5,079 nt of DNA, taken from NCBI GenBank assembly GCA_947452325.1, contig CANGCZ010000134.1, forward strand, positions 1 through 5,079, read 5' to 3'. How positions within the stretch are numbered: position 1 is the stretch's first letter; each line of letters begins with the position of its first letter. The DNA is from Comamonadaceae bacterium. GTDB taxonomy: Bacteria > Pseudomonadota > Gammaproteobacteria > Burkholderiales > Burkholderiaceae_C. Shown one piece after another: positions 1 through 5,079 of this stretch. The notes under the pieces are model-generated. The model saw nothing but the letters and a program-made list of their open reading frames with translations. It was not told the origin of the DNA and did no database searches. The position numbers and the translations under genes are program-made.

Positions 1-24
1 ATTGATCTGGATGCCAAGACTTTG

Positions 25-1626
25 ATGGGTGAAGATGTAGAAGCAAACATTTCATCGGACCTACCATTTCGTCAATGGCTCTTCTCATGGTTGTTGGATC
101 CGGACATTCCGGGCAACTACCAAAAAACCATAGACAAGTGGATAGGCTTGCTGATCGTCGCCAACTTGTTCACATTGGTGCTGGAACATGTGCCGGCCGT
201 TTTTGAACCCTACAAGCACTATTTCCATATCTTTGATCTGGTCTCTATCACTGTGTTTGTGGTTGAGTACTTGATGCGTCTTTACTTGGCACCTGAAGAT
301 TTTGAATTCAATAAACGCAAATTGCCGCGTTTGGCTTACATTTTTAGCCCGTTTGCGATCATCGATTTTCTGGCTGTTGCGCCCTTCTTTTTACAGTCCT
401 TCATCCCCGTGGACTTGCGCGCCTTGCGATTCCTGCGGTTGCTGCGAATCTTGAAACTGTTTCGCATTGTGATTCCTGCGATCAAAGAGTTCGGTGAACT
501 CAACCGCGGCCGCACTTTCCGTCAACGTATACACGCCTTGGTATTTCCAAGTGCATACGGCGGCACCATGCAAACCATTTTCGATACCTTCATAGGTATC
601 TGGGTGATTATTTCCGTGCTGGCCGTGGTGTTGGAGTCGGTGCACTCCATCAGCTATGTGATCAACGTGGAATTCGCCATCCTAGATGCATTGGCTGTGG
701 CCATCTTCAGCGTTGAATATTGCATGCGGATTTATGCCTGCGTGGAAGAACCCGGCTTCAAGAACGCCATCGCTGGCCGGTTCAAGCAAGCATCAACGCC
801 TGCCACCGTCATTGACTTGTTGGCCATCATGCCTTTCTTCTTGGAAGTGGTGTTGTCACATGTGTTCGATTTGCGTTTCCTGCGGGTGTTCCGTTTGGCG
901 CGATTGCTCAAACTGACACGCCACAGTGATGCCACCGCTATTTTGGGTAAAGTGCTGGTGCGCGAATGGCCGGTCATGAGTGCATCCGCATTCATCATGC
1001 TGTTATTGGTCGTGTTGACAGCCAGCTTGGGCTATTTGTTTGAACACGAGGCACAGCCGGACAAATTTGAAAACATTCCGACAGCGTTTTACTGGGCCGT
1101 CATCACGCTGGCGTCAGTCGGCTATGGCGATATTTCTCCAGTGACTCCCGTCGGGCGCGCCATGACCATTGTGCTGGCCCTGATTGGTATCGGTATTTTT
1201 GCTATTCCTGCCGCTTTATTGTCTTCTGCATTCAGTGATCAATTGGTCAAAGAGCGTGATGCTTTGAAAGCCAATTTGCTGCATATGCTCAAAGACGGTC
1301 ATCTGGAAGAAGCAGAAATCGCCATCATCCGCCAAGAAGCCAAGCGCTTGCACCTCACCATTGAAGAGGTGAATGCCTTGCTTGAAACCATTGTGAAAGA
1401 GCAAGAGGATGAGAAGAGCAAATTAAAGAATTTGCCGATCCATGTCATTGCTGAAAAGCCTGACTTGGCCATTGAGCACTATAAAAATCTGCTGGGACAA
1501 ATTCACCAATTGGCATTATTAACAGATGCCGAGAAATTTGAAGCAGCGGCACGCTCCTCTGACCGTTTGACAGCCACTGAAATCACACTGTGGCAGCAAC
1601 TGCAGTCCAGGAAATCCAACGCTTAA
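25..1626 (+). CDS. Tandem voltage-sensor, K+-type channel (VSD-VSD-pore)
   Basis: Inner-membrane voltage-gated cation channel, most likely K+ selective. Numbering from ATG 25 (533 residues). First voltage sensor: S1 about 39-59, S2 67-88 (F78, E81), S3 105-125 (D114), S4 with R132, R135, R138, R141, K144, R147. Only about 40 residues follow, with no pore, before a second complete sensor: S1 187-206, S2 217-238 (F228, E231), S3 259-277 (D264), S4 with R284, R287, R290, R293, K296, R299. Then S5 315-340, filter S364-V-G-Y-G-D369 and S6 378-405. After S6 comes an ADG-like helical domain (about 412-456), shared with the next two genes, and a unique charged helical tail (457-533). Ordinary bacterial Kv-like channels have one sensor, so the extra one is odd. 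The frame is open to base 1 and no Shine-Dalgarno precedes TTG 22 or ATG 25, so the true start may lie upstream. Channel fold is nearly certain; selectivity is inferred from the filter. Confidence 0.93.
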   Translation: MGEDVEANISSDLPFRQWLFSWLLDPDIPGNYQKTIDKWIGLLIVANLFTLVLEHVPAVFEPYKHYFHIFDLVSITVFVVEYLMRLYLAPEDFEFNKRKLPRLAYIFSPFAIIDFLAVAPFFLQSFIPVDLRALRFLRLLRILKLFRIVIPAIKEFGELNRGRTFRQRIHALVFPSAYGGTMQTIFDTFIGIWVIISVLAVVLESVHSISYVINVEFAILDALAVAIFSVEYCMRIYACVEEPGFKNAIAGRFKQASTPATVIDLLAIMPFFLEVVLSHVFDLRFLRVFRLARLLKLTRHSDATAILGKVLVREWPVMSASAFIMLLLVVLTASLGYLFEHEAQPDKFENIPTAFYWAVITLASVGYGDISPVTPVGRAMTIVLALIGIGIFAIPAALLSSAFSDQLVKERDALKANLLHMLKDGHLEEAEIAIIRQEAKRLHLTIEEVNALLETIVKEQEDEKSKLKNLPIHVIAEKPDLAIEHYKNLLGQIHQLALLTDAEKFEAAARSSDRLTATEITLWQQLQSRKSNA

Positions 1627-1634
1627 GCATCTGC

Positions 1635-2657
1635 ATGAAATGTTCGCAATGCCAGTCCGGCAATCCGCCGGATAACCTCTTTTGTCATCAATGCGGCGCG
1701 GTCTTTCAGACTGACGCCGCCTCTTCGCCTATTGCAAGTTCTGCCATGTCTGAAAATGCTGTCGCCAAGCCCGGCCTGCGCCAAACCGTCATGGAAATTT
1801 TGGATGGATCGCCGGACCAACCGTTGTCCAAATACGTTGAATGGTTGATCACCGTTGTGGTGTTGGTGAATTGTTCCGCGGTGATTTTGGACTCCGTGCC
1901 TGAGGTGCATGCGGACTACAAAGATTTTTTCCACGAACTTGAATTTTGGAGCGTGATGTTTTTCACGCTGGAATATGTGTTGCGCGTCTGGTCCTTGGGT
2001 GCAAAATTTTCTGAAAGTGCATGGAAGGGAAGACGCGGCTATATCTTCAGTCCGTTCGGTTTAGTGGATTTTTTCGCCACCATGCCTTATTACATGCACG
2101 TGTTTTTCCCTACCTTGGACCTGCGTATTTTGCGAGTACTGCGCCTGTTACGGATATTGAAACTCTCTAAATACAACTCGGCGCTGCAAGATTTGTTTTC
2201 AGCGGTGTATTCCGAGCGACGTGCTTTCGGTTCGGCTGCTTTTTTATTGCTGATCGCCACCATCGTGTCTGCATCACTGATGCACTTTGCCGAAGGACAT
2301 GCACAACCCGAACAATTCGGCACGATTCCGCATGCGATTTACTGGGCGATTGTGACCATCACTTCCGGTTACGGGAATATCGAACCAGTCACCAAAGGCG
2401 GCGAGATTGTTGCACTACTCACAGGCTTTTTGGGTGTGTGTATGGCCGCCATCATGACAGGTATCGTGGCCTCAGCGTTTGCCAATCAACTGTCGCGCAA
2501 GAAATCTGCTTATCAGGCGCAATTGCGTCAGGTGCTGGCCGATGGTGTGGTGACCGACGCTGAACGCGACACACTCAAGCGCTTGCAAGCGCAATTCCGT
2601 TTAAGCGACAAAGAAGTCCAGACCATGCTGGACCAGGCTCAGGGTAAATTGAAATAA
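1635..2657 (+). CDS. Zinc-ribbon voltage-gated-like ion channel, unusual filter
   Basis: Six-helix inner-membrane ion channel, 340 residues. An N-terminal zinc ribbon has C3-x2-C6-x10-C17-x2-C20 and is followed by a low-complexity Ala/Ser linker to about 45. The sensor has S1 67-87, S2 103-121 (F110, E113), S3 136-157 (D145) and S4 with R164, R167, R170, R173, K176, K179. S5 is about 198-219, S6 about 257-284, and an ADG-type helical domain lies at about 291-335 (A302-D-G304). The filter reads T243-S-G-Y-G-N248: one residue fewer than K+ channels between the pore-helix Trp (W237) and GYG, and Asn replaces the usual Asp. ATG 1635 is chosen because it keeps the whole ribbon and starts with a typical M-K-C-x-x-C; GTG 1590 would overlap the upstream gene and adds nothing recognisable. 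It lies 8 bases after the previous stop with no good Shine-Dalgarno (AGGAAA at 1609-1614 is too far), which suggests translational coupling. Selectivity is unknown; conduction is plausible but not proven. Confidence 0.92.
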   Translation: MKCSQCQSGNPPDNLFCHQCGAVFQTDAASSPIASSAMSENAVAKPGLRQTVMEILDGSPDQPLSKYVEWLITVVVLVNCSAVILDSVPEVHADYKDFFHELEFWSVMFFTLEYVLRVWSLGAKFSESAWKGRRGYIFSPFGLVDFFATMPYYMHVFFPTLDLRILRVLRLLRILKLSKYNSALQDLFSAVYSERRAFGSAAFLLLIATIVSASLMHFAEGHAQPEQFGTIPHAIYWAIVTITSGYGNIEPVTKGGEIVALLTGFLGVCMAAIMTGIVASAFANQLSRKKSAYQAQLRQVLADGVVTDAERDTLKRLQAQFRLSDKEVQTMLDQAQGKLK

Positions 2658-3598
2658 TGGCTTCATCTACTGTTCCCCAAACAGCGTATCAACGCATTCA
2701 GTCGCGTGTATTTCGCATCCTTGAAGGTGATGTGACCGAACCGGCCAGCCGTTTTTGTGAAATCTTCATCGCCTTGTTGGTGGTGTTAAATGTGGTGGCC
2801 ATTATTCTCGAATCTGTTCCAGAGATACACGAAGAATGGGGTGATTACTTTCACCACTTCGATTTATTCAGTGTCGGAATTTTCTCGATTGAGTATGTGT
2901 TGCGCGTTTGGTCCTATGCTCAAAAATTGACGGCTGAAGGTGGCACTGCTTGGGAAGGTCGAAAAAGCTATATCTTCAGTTTTTTCGGGCTGGTAGATTT
3001 TTTCAGTACCGTTCCGTTTTATTTGCAACTGCTGTTGCCCGGTACCGATTTGCGCGTGCTGCGCATGTTCCGCTTGCTGCGTATTTTCAAACTGTCGCGC
3101 TACAACAGCGCCATGGACGATATGTTTGAAGCCATCAAGTCCGAGCGTGATTCGTTTTCATCTGCATTGTTTTTGCTGCTTATCAGCGGCTTGCTGTTTT
3201 CATCGCTGATCTACATCATCGAAGGCCATGATCAACCGGAAGTGTTCCCGTCCATTCCTGCGGCCATGCATTGGTTTGTCATCACCATCATTTCAGGCTG
3301 GGGCAACGTGGACCCGGTGACTTTCCCCGGGGTGATTCTGGTCATCGTCACACAAATTTTGGCAATTGCCTTGGCAGCTATTTTGACGGGTGTGGTGTCT
3401 ACCGCCTACACCACCCAGGTCAGCCGCCGCGAAGCCATGTATGAAATGGAAATACGCGAAGTGCTGGCTGATGGTGTGGTGACAGAAGAAGAATCCGCTC
3501 ACCTGAAAAACATGCAAGCCAAGTACGGCATGTCGGATGAGCAGGTGGAAGCGATTGCCGCGCAAGTGCGACAGGAAAAGAAACTGGCAGAGGAGTAA
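2657..3598 (+). CDS. Voltage-gated-like ion channel with GWG filter
   Basis: Six-helix inner-membrane ion channel, 313 residues, closest paralogue of the preceding gene but without the zinc ribbon. S1 is about 33-53, S2 68-87 (F76, E79), S3 105-127 (D114), and S4 carries R133, R136, R139, R142, K145, R148. S5 is about 167-188. The turret motif E189-G-H-D-Q-P is followed by the pore helix with W206 and a filter reading I212-S-G-W-G-N217, in place of the usual T-V-G-Y-G-D. S6 is about 226-251, and an ADG-type helical domain follows at 259-303 (A271-D-G273). In the S4 to S4-S5 linker stretch, 19 of 27 residues match the preceding protein. ATG 2657 overlaps the previous stop as TAATG, with a weak AGGG at 2641-2644, so translation is probably coupled. 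Sensor residues are intact, so voltage gating is expected. The Trp for Tyr change makes K+ selectivity doubtful; a non-selective or regulatory subunit is possible. Confidence 0.92.
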   Translation: MASSTVPQTAYQRIQSRVFRILEGDVTEPASRFCEIFIALLVVLNVVAIILESVPEIHEEWGDYFHHFDLFSVGIFSIEYVLRVWSYAQKLTAEGGTAWEGRKSYIFSFFGLVDFFSTVPFYLQLLLPGTDLRVLRMFRLLRIFKLSRYNSAMDDMFEAIKSERDSFSSALFLLLISGLLFSSLIYIIEGHDQPEVFPSIPAAMHWFVITIISGWGNVDPVTFPGVILVIVTQILAIALAAILTGVVSTAYTTQVSRREAMYEMEIREVLADGVVTEEESAHLKNMQAKYGMSDEQVEAIAAQVRQEKKLAEE

Positions 3599-3630
3599 GC
3601 CTGTGCACTGAAGTGCTCCCTGCAAGGCTT
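3597..3630 (+). terminator. Possible hairpin: weak terminator or attenuator
   Basis: AAGCCT (3597-3602), a bulged G, and TGCA (3604-3607) pair with TGCA (3621-3624) and AGGCTT (3625-3630). This gives a 10-bp stem with one bulge and a 13-base loop that overlaps the stop codon of the third channel gene. A pyrimidine-rich but not pure T stretch (GTCTTCTTC) follows. A competing small hairpin, GCAC-TGAA-GTGC at 3605-3616, uses part of the same bases. The weak T tract argues for partial termination, attenuation or transcript-end protection rather than a full stop. I see no convincing promoter after it, so the fourth gene may still be read from upstream. Confidence 0.35.
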
Positions 3631-3670
3631 GTCTTCTTCACTTTCGATCATTCGGCGTCAAAGGTAAACC

Positions 3671-3677
3671 AAAGGAG
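3671..3677 (+). promoter_or_regulatory. Strong ribosome binding site for ZIP-like gene
   Basis: AAAGGAG lies 5 bases before ATG 3683, a near-ideal Shine-Dalgarno match and spacing. It is clearly better than anything before the three channel genes, which rely on weak or coupled initiation. This fixes the start of the fourth gene and suggests that it is translated independently and perhaps more strongly than the channels. Confidence 0.85.
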
Positions 3678-3682
3678 TTGAC

Positions 3683-5068
3683 ATGAGCGATATGGGAAAT
3701 ACCTTGTTGATCTGGGCTGCTATTTTGGGGGCCATCGCTGCGGGCTCCATGATTCTGGGTGCGATTGTCGGCATCACCACACCGATGTCCAATGCCACCG
3801 TCGGCGCCATGTGCGGCTTTGGTGCCGGTGCTTTGATTTCTGCGCTGGCGATTGAATTGGTCTCGCCCACGGTAGAAGCATTAGCGCACGCAGATCTGGC
3901 AGATCGCAGCACCGAGGTTCATCACTTCATCACTTTGTTGATTGCTTTGATCGCTGGTGGCGTCATCTTCATTGTGCTTGACCAGATGCTCAGCAGCCAC
4001 GGCGGCTATTTGCGCAAAGGCGCTTATGTGATTGCGCAGCACGCCAAAAACAAAAACAAACGGCAATCTGAATTGATGCAGTCCATAGGCAATTCCTCAT
4101 TTTTCAGCAGCATGTCACCCGAGTTAATGAACGAACTGCTGAAGATGCTGCACCCCAAATTTGTGGTGCAAGGTGAAGCCTTGTTCAATGCCGGCGATGA
4201 TTCACATGAACTGTATATTGTTCGTTCGGGCAGTTTGACCCTCACACACACGGACGGCAGCGTACGCACGGCTGAACGCGGTGACTTGCTCGGGGAAGTC
4301 TCTTTTTTAGCGCATCAAGCGCACAGCACCACCGCGGTTTCGGAACACGGTCCGGCTGAATTGCTGGTGCTGCACAAGTCACAGTATGAAAGCTTTGCCA
4401 AACTTCACCCCGAATTTGCAGCCACTGTTCGTGAACTCGCAAGCGAACGGATTCTGGAGAACAAACGCCATTTAGACCAAGCCGCGATCGCCCAACAGAA
4501 ATGGGCGGACTTGGCAATTGACGCCTTGCGAAGCGGTGGTACAGAGGTGCCCAGCGCCAGCGATCTGAACACCATGAAAGAAGAGCATAGCAACGCAGGC
4601 ATGGCCATCTGGTTGGGCAATTTGCTGGATGTCATCCCTGAGAGTTTTGTCATCGGCACAGTCATGCTGTCATTGGTGGCGGCCAAAGCAAGTGCTGGTG
4701 CGTCATTGACTTTTTTTGATGTCATGCCACTGACGTTGGTCGGAGCCTTGTTTCTGTCTAATTTCCCCGAAGCCCTGTCAGCCAGTGTCAATATGAAGCA
4801 ACAAGGTTTTTCAACCACCAAAATCATTTTGCTGTGGACGGTGTTGACTGTGATTTGCGCTTTAGGTGCAGCTTTCGGCGCCTATGTGGGTGAGTCGATT
4901 CCGCACGCCGCCATGATTGTGGTGGAGGGCATTGCTGCCGGTGCCATGCTGACCATGATCGGCTCAGCCATGTTGCCCGAAGCCGCTCATTTGTCGAGCC
5001 CGAACATGGCCGGTTTTTCAACCTTGGTGGGCTTTGTTGCTGCGGTAGGATTCAAGCTCTTTGAGTAA
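3683..5068 (+). CDS. ZIP-like transporter with inserted cNMP-binding-like domain
   Basis: Polytopic inner-membrane protein, 461 residues, with a ZIP (zinc/iron permease) layout: TM1 about 7-31, TM2 38-62, TM3 82-101, a large cytoplasmic loop, TM4 305-332, TM5 343-369, TM6 380-402, TM7 408-432, TM8 440-459. Family marks are D316-V-I-P-E320 in TM4, S359-N-F-P-E363 in TM5, and a G-A-M-L...L-P-E-A-A-H end to TM7 (420-436). The loop holds a Crp/CNG-type cyclic-nucleotide-binding fold (about 136-256): F140-F-S-S-M, G164-E165, L177-Y-I-V-R-S-G183, G204-E205 and a C-terminal helix. The usual phosphate-binding Arg is His (H214), so canonical cAMP binding is doubtful. Canonical ZIP ligands His-Asn in TM4 are Asp-Val, and the TM5 pair is Ser-Asn, so the metal substrate is uncertain. 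The likely role is transport of a divalent cation controlled by the cytoplasmic domain, which is inference. It follows the channels after 84 bases and is probably in the same operon. Confidence 0.85.
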   Translation: MSDMGNTLLIWAAILGAIAAGSMILGAIVGITTPMSNATVGAMCGFGAGALISALAIELVSPTVEALAHADLADRSTEVHHFITLLIALIAGGVIFIVLDQMLSSHGGYLRKGAYVIAQHAKNKNKRQSELMQSIGNSSFFSSMSPELMNELLKMLHPKFVVQGEALFNAGDDSHELYIVRSGSLTLTHTDGSVRTAERGDLLGEVSFLAHQAHSTTAVSEHGPAELLVLHKSQYESFAKLHPEFAATVRELASERILENKRHLDQAAIAQQKWADLAIDALRSGGTEVPSASDLNTMKEEHSNAGMAIWLGNLLDVIPESFVIGTVMLSLVAAKASAGASLTFFDVMPLTLVGALFLSNFPEALSASVNMKQQGFSTTKIILLWTVLTVICALGAAFGAYVGESIPHAAMIVVEGIAAGAMLTMIGSAMLPEAAHLSSPNMAGFSTLVGFVAAVGFKLFE

Positions 5069-5076
5069 AGGATTCC

Positions 5077-5079
5077 ATG
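5077..5079 (+). CDS. Start codon of a further downstream gene (partial)
   Basis: Eight bases after the stop of the ZIP-like gene an ATG occupies the last three bases of the window. AAAGGA at 5067-5072, overlapping that stop codon, lies 4 bases before it, a good Shine-Dalgarno arrangement. This suggests that another gene follows in the same transcription unit. Nothing can be said of its product, since only the start codon is visible. Confidence 0.55.

Noticed and set aside
1590..1634. GTG start extending the zinc-ribbon channel by 15 residues
   Set aside because: It would overlap the previous gene by 37 bases, has no ribosome binding site, and the added residues do not belong to the ribbon. 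ATG 1635 gives a typical ribbon start.
1624..2659. The three channels as fragments of one gene split by frameshifts
   Set aside because: Each has its own complete S1-S6, start and C-terminal domain, and the short junctions are normal operon spacing. They are paralogues, not pieces.
3293..3307. Resemblance of the third channel's SGW to the Na+ channel filter T-L-E-S-W
   Set aside because: The selectivity Glu is missing, and the flanking G-x-G-N and P-V-T follow K+ channel layout. The shared Ser and Trp are too little to claim Na+ selectivity.
3599..3682. A promoter in the 84-base gap before the ZIP-like gene
   Set aside because: TTGTCT at 3629 could pass as a weak -35, but the bases at the right distance (TCGGCG near 3652) do not resemble a -10 box. 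A non-sigma70 promoter cannot be excluded.
3678..3683. Perfect TTGACA, a possible -35 box, before the ZIP-like start
   Set aside because: It overlaps the start codon, and the bases 16-18 beyond it show no -10 like TATAAT. A transcript from it would miss the gene's own start, so it is coincidental.
4405..4827. Long minus-strand open frame (140 codons) inside the ZIP-like gene
   Set aside because: It lies wholly inside a well-supported gene, its product shows no recognisable domain, and it has no neighbours on that strand. It is a shadow of the plus-strand gene.

Overview
The window holds four consecutive plus-strand genes that fill almost all of it, plus the start codon of a fifth at the right edge. 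Base composition is near-balanced, ribosome binding sites are Shine-Dalgarno type, and genes are packed tightly, so this is a bacterial chromosome-like operon. Codon style and protein flavour would fit a beta- or gammaproteobacterium, but no marker gene fixes the taxon. I see no RNA gene, insertion sequence, CRISPR array or integrase.

Layout. Bases 25-1626 encode a 533-residue channel with two complete voltage-sensor domains in series, only the second followed by a K+-type pore (filter SVGYGD). Bases 1635-2657 encode a 340-residue six-helix channel with an N-terminal four-cysteine zinc ribbon and an unusual filter (TSGYGN). Bases 2657-3598 encode a 313-residue paralogue with a still more unusual filter (ISGWGN); its start overlaps the previous stop as TAATG. 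An 84-base gap carries a possible hairpin and a strong ribosome binding site. Bases 3683-5068 encode a 461-residue ZIP-fold membrane protein with a Crp-type cyclic-nucleotide-binding-like domain inserted in its large cytoplasmic loop. A ribosome binding site and ATG at the last bases indicate that the operon continues.

How they may work together. The three channels are paralogues: they share the S1-S6 plan, the Q-P-x-x-F-x-x-I-P turret motif and an ADG-type helical C-terminal domain, and the second and third are the closest pair. Their tight coupling suggests coordinated synthesis and perhaps mixed tetramers. The channels lack the cyclic-nucleotide domain that many relatives carry after S6, while the adjacent ZIP-like protein has one. 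The most interesting reading, which is inference, is an ion or metal homeostasis module that joins voltage sensing (four voltage sensors), a cytosolic metal-binding ribbon, and a ligand- or protein-gated ZIP-like transporter. Several key residues (channel filters, ZIP metal ligands, nucleotide-binding arginine) depart from the textbook families, so substrates cannot be assigned from homology alone.
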